From the NCBI GenBank assembly GCA_026770025.1, contig JAMXDE010000048.1:186001-250000 (forward strand): a stretch of 64,000 bases of DNA, read 5' to 3'. Below, in pieces: positions 12,171 through 21,611 of this stretch. The stretch is from Craspedostauros australis (lineage: Eukaryota; Bacillariophyta; Bacillariophyceae; Mastogloiales; Achnanthaceae). The notes under the pieces are model-generated. The model did no database searches and had not been told where the DNA came from. It saw only the letters and a program-made list of their open reading frames with translations. A program made the position numbers and the translations under genes. Position 1 is the stretch's first letter. Every line of letters starts with the position of its first letter.

Positions 12171-14087
12171 CTAATCGGTCTGTGTGCTTTCGTCATCGTC
12201 TTCATCGAAGTTCTCCTCTTCTTCGGATTCCTCCTCGCTGTCGCTATCGCCATCGGCGATCAGGTCAATCAATTCTGGAGCACGTCTGCGGCGCTTAGTT
12301 TTTGCGATTCGCGGGTTGCGGGCGCTGGAGGGAACAGCTGAGGGAACAGGTGCAGGAATCTGGAGAGAAGTCAGGATGGAAGGAACAGGACGTTCTGGAG
12401 TGCGACGAGCGCGTCCGCGAGAAACAGAACGGCGCGAAGCACGAGCAGACGTCTTCGTCATGTTCACAGCCACATGAGTGGCTTTTTTACGAGTGAGCTG
12501 TGCGGTGGAAAAGAAACCAGATGCGTGAGTCAAAATGATCGAGTCATGAACAACAAACGATCTTGTTTTCGCACGGACTTACTTACCTTTGGAGATCCTC
12601 CGAAACGGGTTCCTTGGCAAGCACGAGCAGGTGGTGCACGAGCAGTTGGCGCACGAGCAGTAGAGGGGACCATCGACAACTCGTCCTCATCAAATGAGGA
12701 GAAGCCATCGTCGCTATTCGCGACTCCTACGTTATGATTAATTGTTTGGTTGCGTCCGTAGCGTGCCAAGTTCTTTGCTGTGTGTGTCACAGGATTTGTG
12801 CTGTACACAGGCACCAAGCAAACAATGAGCAGGGGCGCATCAGTGCGCACATCACTTTCGCGGTCATTGATGTTCAGTGTGGGGTTGAGAAAGTCAATGC
12901 CATGCATGGCATTGTCGGGGGTCATCTCGAATCTGTCACTCACTTGAATGGGGAGGAGCTCCTTGTGTACGCGAACAGCATGTGAGCATCCGCGGCACAT
13001 GTTGCGGACAGCAAGCGCATAGGACTCGCTCCGCTCGCGGTGCCCGCGGAAAGAACGGACATGAGCAAGGGAGGGACGCAACTCATTCAGCAGGTCAACC
13101 AGCTCGTTGTCAATTGCCCTGGATGACCTGAGTTCTTGATTCTGCCGGATTCTGACCTCCAGCACTCACCCACGCTCCTTGATTGCCACGTCAACGTCAC
13201 CAGAGCATGTCCCTCCTGGGAGTTCGAAAGTGATTTCGAACACCTCCCCAAGCCCTTCAGGACAGTACGCATGACGCACTGCAGGCAAGAAAATCTCGCT
13301 GTTGCTCTTCATCCAAGCTGAAATCGCGTGCCCATGACTGGGACCCTCTTGCAAGGGTGTCCCAGTTTCAGTGTTCTGCACGATCGTGTCACCTCCAACA
13401 GCGCCAGGAAGAGCAGCAGCAGGAGAGGTCACGGATGGCAAAGGCACATGAACAGACGAGGGATCCACTGTGCCGTACGCAGGTCTGGCGGTCGGTGGCG
13501 GATGGGTTGGGGCCGGGGACGAGACGTGCGCTGTAATTGGTGGGGCGGACGAACGGGCAGCTGCCACCATGGGGACTTGGTTGGTGGGTTCGGGTTGGTA
13601 CGCAAGACGAGAGAAGGCGTTCATGGTCACCTTTGCTTCTTCGGGCTTCTGCTTTGCGACTTGAGCGATTGTTTCATCAAATTGATGTTTGAATTCGGCA
13701 GCGTTCGCAACGAGATCGGAAACGTTCGGAGAGTATTTTGTGTCCATGCGCACTGAGAAGGGTGAGTGACTGTTGATGATACTGCAAGATTCACACCATG
13801 ACATTTCCCGACATGATCGCGCCTAGTCACGTACCGGCTTCAGCGGCCTTTCTCGCTTGATTTCTCTCCACAGATTGGTGGAGCTTGTGGAGGTTGCGAG
13901 CAAAGTTGCGCCGAGACAAGAAGTGGAGATCAGCGTTCTCTTCCCAAACGACTCGTGGGGGCGTCGTCATTGGAATCGCGCCACTCTCAATTTTCGCCCG
14001 CAGGTCCTTGATCTGAGAATACAAAGTCTTGTTCCACTCCGCCCCATCGTTGCTGTGCTGCTTGGATACAGAAGCCTTCCTTGGCAT
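12171..14087 (-). CDS. Transposon partner protein: Trp-rich helical N-terminus plus beta core, spliced, with an in-frame stop
   Basis: Exons: 14087-13835, 13752 to ~12587, and 12497-12171. Introns 13753-13834 (GTACGT..CAG) and 12498-12586 (GTAAGT..CAG) keep the frame, giving ~580 codons. Residues 18-75 (W18, W48-E49, H55, N61-F62) share a pattern with the protein at 21612-23882 and could be a SANT/trihelix-like DNA-binding domain. A Pro-rich linker leads to a core with YCPEG and VAIKERG, then an Arg-rich segment and an acidic tail. A TGA at 13166-13168 falls where the homologue has Trp after Gly (GW), so TGG-to-TGA is the simplest reading; a 42- or 51-bp intron from GTGAGT is the alternative. 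The start is the ATG at 14087. Probable role: DNA-binding helper of the transposase. Confidence 0.7.
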
Positions 14088-14748
14088 GATTAACTGTACT
14101 TACTCGCGGAAGATGGAATGGCGGTTGGCAGAGTGCTGGGGATGTTGCATCGATGACTTTTATGAAGCGATGATTGTCGAAGGGCTTCCTTTTGCCTTCG
14201 TCTCCAGCATGTGATGACCAACCAGTTTCTGACATGCAGCATCCGTGGTTGGGAGGATTGAGGGAGTGATCAATCACCGTGTTGCAGCGTAATAGTACAC
14301 GGCATGACGTGTAGTGCTACTCTCCTCCACTAGCGTTCAACGCATGGTAGACGCCTGGCTAGTCCCTCATCTTAGGTCGTATACTCTATTTATAATATAA
14401 TGAATGTACATTGAATAAATATGTATATGTTTATTACGAGTATATATCTACAAAGGTTGGTGTATAATTGAAGTACACTAGACTCAACGCTCGACGTACG
14501 CTAAACACGGTTCCTGTGAGTCGACGATTGAGGATACACATGGTTCTTCGGCCTGCGTCACACACGCCTCCAACAATGCACGTGCACTCTGACGTGACGT
14601 GATGGCTCTTCACCATGTGCGCCGTTTCGTCAGGGAATCGTTGAGGCAATTCTGTCAGGGCTCGCGTGCGACTCACCATGTGCCTCTATGTGGAGTGCGT
14701 TAGGATAGACACCAACATGACATGGGTGTGCGACACGCATGAGACAGG

Positions 14749-14814
14749 ACAGGCATCGACAAGCAAACGAGGGGCGATCGACCAGCAAACGAGACACGAT
14801 CGACCAGCAAACGA
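14749..14814. repeat. Array 1: three 22-bp repeats
   Basis: Tandem units share the core CGATCGACCAGCAAACGA (the first unit is degenerate), with variable 4-base leaders (gggg, gaca). The array lies ~0.7 kb upstream of the partner gene, between the two divergent transposon genes. Possibly binding sites. Confidence 0.85.
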
Positions 14815-15148
14815 CACTTAATCAGTACTAATTTGCACAAATTTACAGCAGATCTGTCACTGTGACATGTGGCGATAGTTCACCATGCTACAATATCTAA
14901 TATAGTCGTCTTTTTATTGGCAGTATGGTGCATAATGTGCAAGTAGATAGGACGAATGGAACATACTCTCTATATTGTTCAGCAGAAGTGCTTGATGTTG
15001 ATTGACGACAGCATTCCGAAGCACAATCGACATGAGAGTTTTGCATCGCAGCGTTCGCAAGCTTGTCACCTACGCAATTGTGACACGCTTCCATAAGGAA
15101 AAATGTCGTATGAGACGTGTCGAAAGTTCTGAAATAGGCGAAAATCAA

Positions 15149-15213
15149 TGCACAATCGACCAGCAAACGAGGGGCGATCGACCAGCAAACGAGACACGAT
15201 CGACCAGCAATCG
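15149..15213. repeat. Array 2: three 22-bp repeats
   Basis: Same units, order and leaders as the array at 14749-14814, in the same orientation. The last unit has one changed base (CAATCGA for CAAACGA). Confidence 0.85.
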
Positions 15214-15904
15214 ACATGACATGAGCGCGACGTGAAAGCGATATGAGCACGACTTTTGCAAGACATAGACACGCCATGTGTTGGATTCCAATGCAAGCCT
15301 GCCGTCCGTATTTGCATATTCATGATTGTAGGTCCATCATTGTTCATACTGCGCACAAGTCCTAGCCGGAGTCCTCAGTGTGGGTGACAACATCGCGCTC
15401 GCAGGAATTTGCCATCACAAAGGATGACCGGCGACTCCAAACATGTTCGCTCTGCTCTCCTCAGTGCTCTTGTCTTACAGTACAGGGACGAACGAAACAG
15501 CGCACACGTCATTCCAAGTGACCACCCACACGGAGTCGCGGATACACACCAGGATGATGATGTTGTATTCGGCCATGAAGAAAAGAATACGGCCTCGTCG
15601 TCCGTTGGATGCTGGTTTCTTTAGCACCCTTGCGCAATCGAGTGGCATCGCGGGGACAACAGTTCGCGTTTGTCGCTGGGCGTATCGTGTGATCAGCTCC
15701 CCAAAGGCGAAAGGCGACAACAACTGTTCTACCACAAGACAAGCAGAGTTCTACGAGGGGAAACACTGTTTCGTCGTTGCCAAGTTGCAGTTCTTTCATG
15801 CACAATGCTGACGATGATGGGAGTTGCTTGCTGACATTTGTGTTTTCGCTTCATTTTGACATTTCTAGACACACGAAGAGCTCACAATTCGCAACAGCAC
15901 CAAA

Positions 15905-16917
15905 ATGTTGCTCCCTCACGGAACGTTCGCAACTGTTGGTTTTGGGCTGATTGGCTCTCGCCCAAGAGGCATGCTCACCAATGACCTTTCGAGGGAGTCA
16001 TTGCGACAGTTTGTGTCTGTGTTTGGGACACATCCGGACATCGTACACATCTTGTGGAACGAGCTCGCAGACGCTCGAGCTCTGCCACGCGCGGCCAAAC
16101 CCAAACACCTCCTTTGGACGTGCGCGTTTCTTCGCATGTACGTGTCTGAAACTGCGTTAGCCGCTGTGTGCAAGTGTTCTGCAAAAACTCTTCGCAAATG
16201 GATGTGGCTCATGATGGCAGCCGTTGAAACCGTTAAAGATCGAATCGTAAGTACTAAATAAATCCCATACCCAAACTGCGACACAAAATTATGTTCACTT
16301 CATTCACTCACACACGGTTCTTTTTGTCGTGGTACCGCTTGCATTGACAGATTGTTTGGAACCGTCGTTTCGTTGGCGCAAGTCACAACGCAAAAGCTCT
16401 TGTGACGGTTGACGGAACTGACATGCGAATCATGGAACCGAAACCGTTTGACAAGAAGTGGTACTCGTTCAAATTTCGCGCTGCTGGTGTGCGTTACGAG
16501 TTGGCTGTTGCGATTTCCACTGGTGAGATCATTTGGGCGAATGGGCCTTTCCCGTGTGGCCTGCTGAACGATCTCTCGATCTTCCGTCTGGGACTGAAGC
16601 CAAGATTGGCGCAACACGAAGTCGTAGTAGCAGATTCCGGATACCGTGGAGACCCTTGCGTATTTCCCCCAACTTTTCATGCAGATGGGATCATGCGTTG
16701 CCGCCACGAAACGGTCAACAGGCGAATCAAGCACTGGTAATGCATGCACTTGAAGTGGCGGCACCATGTTGACAAGCATCGCCTGGCATTCAACGCGGTG
16801 GTCATCCTCACCCAAATTGAACTGAGCAACGGCTTCCCCTCGTTTGACGTTGTTGTCGCCATGCAAGAAGCACGTGAACGTGCCATCGCCCAAGCAGAAG
16901 CACAGCACACACACTAA
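15905..16917 (+). CDS. PIF/Harbinger-type DDE transposase, one intron, in-frame stop near the C-terminus
   Basis: Exon 1 (15905-16246) and exon 2 (from 16351) are joined across a 104-bp intron (GTAAGT..GACAG, phase 0). Exon 1 encodes a helical region ending in KTLRKWMWLM. Exon 2 has the DDE_Tnp_4-type catalytic pattern: VTVDGTD, then VVADSGYRGD, then RHETVNRRIKHW. The segment EPKPFDKKWYSFKF and NGPFPCG are also characteristic. A TAA at 16738-16740 interrupts the frame, and coding-like sequence (KWRHHVDKHRLAFNAVVI) continues to TAA at 16915-16917. The frame is open upstream to an acceptor-like site at 15868, so a 5' exon is possible. The enzyme would cut and join the element ends; the stop falls just after the last catalytic residue. 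Confidence 0.82.
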
Positions 16918-17951
16918 ATAGCCTGTCCCACTTAGTAGTAACAAATAGTCAAAATTGAACATGCAAACAATGTTAATCCTGGATTCTCTCCCTTGTCTGC
17001 TCTAGTGAGTTCGTGTCTGGTGTCCTTGTTTGAAAAGGCAAGCTCAGCATTACACTGACTGGAGCATCATGCGAGTGCCATGTTTTACTGCAGGGAACAC
17101 TATTTGTCAACAATACATCTCGGACCCACTGGTAAGCCGTGTGGAGAATGGGGAAGGAGCTACGTCCACGTGGAGGTGAGACATCCTTCTTTGGATAGAA
17201 AGAGGATTGACTAGGCAACCAGACACTGTTGATTGCGCAAGACAATCCCAGTGTGTCCTAAATGAAACGAACGAAAACACCAGGGAAGCATCTGGAGTGT
17301 GCAACAACACGCACGTTGAGCGGAGGGGCAGGTAGGTGTTCACTGCTGAGGCTGACAATGAGAGCCATGTGAGGCAGGGGTTATCACCCCAGAACGCGTG
17401 CCCATCAGTACCAGGAAAGGGAGGACATGACGCTGCCTACCCCCCTGCGAACGAACATGCTCACTATTGTCACAGGTGTGCTGTGGAGAGCGACATGATG
17501 AAGAACCGAAGTACACCGGGAAAGAGGATGATCAGATAACGTGTGTTTGTTGGAGTGCTGCACAGCAATGAATTGTGGCGCGAAAAGGAACCACCCCCAC
17601 GCGTTCGAGAGTCGCCCCGTGCGAAGAAACGCGAACAACCAATGCGAATCCAGCACTCTTTTGAAAAGCAAGGGCAATTGAGCCGAAGGGCTGTCACGGT
17701 GGAAAGGAGGCAATGTGACGTCGCGGGTTTGGGAATGGCGCTGTCTTGGAGCAGACACGAAAGGGTGGAAGGAGAGCAAAGCGGACATCATTGGCACGTT
17801 CACATGGTGTTGGACATCGCCAGGGCACGCACGTTAATAAGCGCAACGTCACGCCGACACGGGAAAGGCGTGCTCTAGTAGTCGCATGAGTCGATGATCC
17901 GAACGAACAAAGCACGGCAGAACACGCTTCAAGCGTGAATAAAGTACAAAT
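16918..17951. other. Right arm of the transposon, no gene
   Basis: Between the transposase and the right inverted repeat. Only short frames on either strand; no coding sequence can be supported. Confidence 0.5.
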
Positions 17952-17981
17952 CGACACATGTAGTGTCTTTACCGCACTTCC
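17952..17981 (-). repeat. Transposon terminal inverted repeat, right
   Basis: Read inward from 17981 it starts GGAAGTGCGGTAAAGACA and pairs with the left end at 11980-12009. Confidence 0.85.
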
Positions 17982-17985
17982 CGTG
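17982..17985. repeat. Target-site duplication (CGTG), right
   Basis: Second copy of the CGTG found at 11976-11979. From here sequence continues as in copy B from 30041. Confidence 0.85.
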
Positions 17986-20076
17986 GTGACACGTACCATC
18001 GTTCGCCGACCAAGGAGTACCTCTGAGCGTCTTTGCCGTACTACTACTGGTTCGTGCTCGCTCCTGTCTTTTGCCTCCCACGCTTCTCTCCTTCGATCGC
18101 ATTCTTCTCGCTGGTTCCACTGGCCAAGTCATTGTGGTGTGTATAGTACCATACACGTACGTGTTGCGTCGCCAGTGAAATTCTACGCATTGGCCCAGTA
18201 CTGACTCTGTGCTAAATCGTGCCTTGCACTCACGCAAGTACACACGAACCCGCTGTTTCTTGTCCTCGTCTTTCACGAAGGATGCATTCGTCACCCAACG
18301 CATTCTTCCGCGCTTATGGGTGGTGTCAAATCGTCATTGCGAAAGCAGATTGGCACGTTCGAGCGCAGCGCCTGAAGTCGTTCGCTTGACCATCGAGCGT
18401 GCACCAGCGACTCTTTGGAAGCGCAGATGCCAAATTTTGTGATCCGCACCCAATGCTGCGACTTACTTAGGCGGACGTTATCCGGACTGGCCTATTGTAT
18501 GCTCGATGCGACGTCGCCAAATACAGTTACTTACAGAAACAATGTGTCGCAGGCATTCCCAGAAAAGGCAGCGTGACGACAAGGAGAAGCTGCACCATCG
18601 TTGTTCTTTCACTGACAGCAACCATCTGGCAGGGCTTTATCGCACTGTTGGATTGGTTTTTCATTGGTTCTCAATTCCTCAACGGAAGCTCGGTTGGTCC
18701 ACTGAAAAAAGCAAACAGCTGTTCAGGGCGCACATAGCATTCACCAACAAATTGGGATGACGTTCAGACGCGAACCGTTGTCAAGTTCATAGCGAAGCAG
18801 CACGAACATCCAAACTCCGCGCCACAGTCCGCAAATGACGGAGATTCCAGACGCTTCATTCCACTTTGTCCGTGGTGTGATGAGCCACGGCACAAAGCGA
18901 GAATGTCAATGGCTGAATTTCAATCTCGAAGAAGAAGAACAACAACAACAACAAACAACTACAACACCCGCCAACAACAACGACAACACCAACGACGATG
19001 ACGTCCATGACAGTGTCCACAAAAATTGTGCACGGTTCGACTTGCATTTCACAGATCAATGTTCTCTTCGACGTGGATACCGCGCGATACCTGGTATGTA
19101 CGTGCTCGTACGGTACACTCAAGTACTTAGCAGAAGCTGGAACTATGCGTGTGGATGAGATGAACTGCGGCCCAAGCCGGGTTTTGCGACCTCACGTCAT
19201 CATACTGCGACAACGGAAGAGACTGCGGCCCTGATGATGACGCGGCAGGCGCACTGATGCCGTCACGTTTGTGGCGATGATGCGAAGATGCAAGGATCAC
19301 ACAAGAGTTGATGCACCGTGGTCATGGGCAACGAACAAGTATCCTGGATACGGTTGTTTTGCTTCATAGTCCTGTCTCCTGCCGACCAGCTCCTCGACCT
19401 CTGCCACCACTATCGGCAATTGTATCTGTGGTCGTATCATTACGCAAAGAGACTATGGACCATACTGCGAGGGCACAGCACACTCGTATCGAATGCATTG
19501 GCATGGTGCGACCCTGCAGATCGCAGAAAGTGCCGCCTGGCCCCAGGAAGCGGAGGAAGAGTACTTGTGCTGCGACTGCTTTGTAGGAATCACGAGAAGT
19601 CACACTTTCCAACAAAGCGAAATGAAAGACTGATCTTAACATACGATCTAATTGATGAGAGCAGACCAGCACCGCAGACTATCTCTGCGGCAACGCGTCA
19701 AGCTTCGAGTGGTTGTTGGTCATCAGTCATTGGTTATGTGAGTTGGGTCAAAGAGAGCGCTCTGGAGCACCAGCATACGATGTATCCAAGCACCCACTCC
19801 ATCATGTAATAGCTCGCAGCTATGACTATGGTAGTAGTCGTATGCTTCCGCGCTCACTCCCAATGTTTCTTCTCTGCTCGTATTATATGATGGGCAGGCG
19901 GGAGGAAAGTTCGCTCCTCGTTTGCTATGTATCATGGAATGAACTCCAGTCAGTGTGATATTCTATGATGCAGCGATCAAGTAATGCCAGTACTACGTAC
20001 AGTAGGTACATCTCTCATGAATAGTATTGCATGCTATACTCAGGTAATACCATTGACGCGGAGTGGCGTGGAGGTG
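17986..20076. other. Middle of duplicated unit, copy A
   Basis: Aligned to ~30041-32124 in copy B. It holds a (GAA/CAA)n tract near 18928-18965 that differs in length from copy B, and several short frames on both strands, including a basic minus-strand segment near 18300-18000 that is frame-shifted in copy B. Apart from the ORF at 19318 I see no gene to support. Confidence 0.4.
19318..19809 (+). CDS. Unidentified ORF of the duplicated unit, copy A (out of frame with copy B at its end)
   Basis: Counterpart of 31378-31785. The two share about 110 residues (for example LSPADQLLDLCHHYRQLYL) with one in-frame 6-bp indel, then diverge because a single base differs near 19670. No domain is recognised. 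The late loss of frame suggests a non-functional remnant or a wrongly read frame. Confidence 0.2.
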   Translation: MVMGNEQVSWIRLFCFIVLSPADQLLDLCHHYRQLYLWSYHYAKRLWTILRGHSTLVSNALAWCDPADRRKCRLAPGSGGRVLVLRLLCRNHEKSHFPTKRNERLILTYDLIDESRPAPQTISAATRQASSGCWSSVIGYVSWVKESALEHQHTMYPSTHSIM

Positions 20077-21210
20077 TCAAGGCAGGTCGGGCCTTGGCCT
20101 CGCGGACTCATGCGAAGGAGGCGGAGACTCGCGACCGTCGATGCTGTTGCTGTCGTTGTCGCTGACTTGTTCGCAAGAGGGAGAAACGAAGCGCGCCGGC
20201 AGCGAAGTGGAGACTCCACTGTGCTGGGGGTTGACCCGCATCAGCGAGCGTCTGTGTGTCGTTATTTGGTACCGTGTCAGTCCTCCTGGCCCGCATTGAT
20301 GCGTCACCATGCCAGTCCTCCCGAGGTTGTTGCCGTTGTTGCTGCTTCTGCTACTGCCGCAGTGTTGGGACATCAGCGGCCGAAGCACCTCCACTCGATG
20401 TTGCTGTTGCTGCTGGCGTTCATGATGACCATGATAGTTTCGGTGCTTGTTACAGCCGTCATGTTGAGGGGGGCAGACCACGCGAGTTCTGAGAGAGTTG
20501 AATGGCCCCATTGCCGTTGAAGGCGGCGCCTGCATCGGGGCTTGTATCGGAACCGGCTTCGGCAATGACACTGGCAACGATTCGGGTGAATGCCTATGTC
20601 CGTTGACACGGTGCGGCACTGCCCTTCGCGCTGTGAGCGTAGCATGGTGTCCAGCCGCCATCAAGGGCTTTGATGGGATTACCTTGAACTGAGATGCGCG
20701 GACTCCAACCAGAACAGACACACAGCCAAGAGCCTGACCGTCGGATCTTGGCTTCAGCGTGAATGACGGCGCGTTGTTGCCTTCAATCTTCTGGTTTTCC
20801 TTGCCGGTGACGCCCCACATCTCATCACCATGGCCGGCTGAGGGGACATCCGTGAGATCCGGGATGATGAGCGATGTCGGTGGCGATCTGCGAATGAGGT
20901 CGTCTTTGCGGAAGTGGTGGCATCCGATCCTGGTGCTTGCAGATGAAGGTGAAAGAAACCTCCTTCGCTTGCATGGTGGTGAAGGCATCACCGGTTTTGA
21001 CGATCCTTGTCGGGGTCGGTCGATGCCCATGCCCAAGCCGTGCGTCGTCATGGTGATGGTGTCCACCATTTCTGAGCGCCGTCGTTGTTGGCGTTTCTGT
21101 CTTGGAGGAGATGCTTCCATGGCTGCGAAGTGTTGCAGGTTGTTGCTGATTGCGAAGTGCGGCGTTGCGTTGCGGTGATGCGGTGATGTCTCAGGCGCTC
21201 GCTTGCTCAT
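20077..21210 (-). CDS. Unit ORF1, copy A: basic, Ser/His/Gln-rich IPDLxDxP protein
   Basis: Open for 377 codons from an ATG at 21210; a second ATG at 21120 is shared with copy B. The protein is basic and probably disordered. Near residue 80 it has CKRRRFLSPSSAS, followed by SLIIPDLTDVPSAG, the motif also present in ORF2 of the same unit. A Gln run lies near residue 270. The frame is open in both copies, but most differences between copies change the amino acid, suggesting weak or no constraint. No known family is recognised. Confidence 0.4.
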   Translation of the reverse strand: MSKRAPETSPHHRNATPHFAISNNLQHFAAMEASPPRQKRQQRRRSEMVDTITMTTHGLGMGIDRPRQGSSKPVMPSPPCKRRRFLSPSSASTRIGCHHFRKDDLIRRSPPTSLIIPDLTDVPSAGHGDEMWGVTGKENQKIEGNNAPSFTLKPRSDGQALGCVSVLVGVRASQFKVIPSKPLMAAGHHATLTARRAVPHRVNGHRHSPESLPVSLPKPVPIQAPMQAPPSTAMGPFNSLRTRVVCPPQHDGCNKHRNYHGHHERQQQQQHRVEVLRPLMSQHCGSSRSSNNGNNLGRTGMVTHQCGPGGLTRYQITTHRRSLMRVNPQHSGVSTSLPARFVSPSCEQVSDNDSNSIDGRESPPPSHESARPRPDLP

Positions 21211-21611
21211 CGTCTCTGTGCGTCTCGTGTGGAGGATCGAAGAGTTTATGTCCTTTGTGGGAAGCTTGGTCTTTCTCTGCGAATTGTGTGCGAATTGTGA
21301 GGCAAGTGGATGTCTTGGGAGAAACTCGACGCAAATCAGCGTTTTGCGTTCCTCCGCAGTGCAAAGGATGTATGGACCACGGGGAGTTGCCGGAAAAGGA
21401 GAAAAGTTTACTTTTTATGTCGGAATTGGCAAGACTAGGTACTTGATTAGACATAAATATGTGATTTGCACCCATCATGGTACTTTGTTTGTTCCTACTA
21501 CTGTTTAGTACTTAGTTAGTTCTCTCCTTTGTGTTTCTGTTTCTGTCGTTTTCGTTGTTTTTTGGTGTTTGTTTTGGTTTTGTTCGTACTGTTGTTGTTA
21601 TTCTGTGTGAT

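Larger units (their letters stand above)
14088..15868. other. Intergenic core of the transposon
   Basis: Divergent spacer between partner gene and transposase. It holds the two repeat arrays and an AT-rich patch near 14395-14450. A plus-strand frame at 15443-15811 (for example KKRIRPRRPLDAGFFS) could contain an upstream transposase exon; an acceptor-like TTTCTAG ends at 15868, but I could not fix the donor. Confidence 0.5.
11980..17981. mobile_element. PIF/Harbinger-like DNA transposon, 6.0 kb, two genes
   Basis: The insertion is defined by comparison with uninterrupted copy B. The ends are imperfect inverted repeats: GGAAGCGCGGTAAA at the left, GGAAGTGCGGTAAA inverted at the right, 23 of 30 positions matching. 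It carries a minus-strand partner gene (12171-14087), repeat arrays (14.75 and 15.15 kb) and a plus-strand DDE transposase (15905-16917). Two genes on opposite strands, transposase plus a DNA-binding partner, is the known PIF/Harbinger arrangement. The duplication length differs from the 3-bp sites usual for that superfamily, so this may be a divergent or related lineage. Both genes contain an in-frame stop, so this copy is probably not autonomous. Confidence 0.88.
7853..21378 (+). repeat. Segmental duplication, copy A (interrupted by a 6-kb transposon)
   Basis: Sequence from 7853 to 21378 matches 25932-33415 collinearly and in the same orientation, apart from the transposon at 11980-17981. 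Divergence by eye is a few per cent, with scattered 1-6 bp indels. Homology starts at CAACAGACTCC and stops after ATGGACC; the flanks on both sides are unrelated. No terminal repeats are seen at the unit ends. The transposon-free length is ~7.5 kb in both copies. Confidence 0.95.

Noticed and set aside
13119-13169. A 42-51 bp intron in the transposon partner gene
   Set aside because: Possible by GTGAGT..CAG, but much shorter than the other introns, and the stop aligns with a Trp of the homologue, so a point change is preferred.
14749-15213. CRISPR array or satellite
   Set aside because: Only three units per array, directly adjacent with no unique spacers, confined to a transposon.
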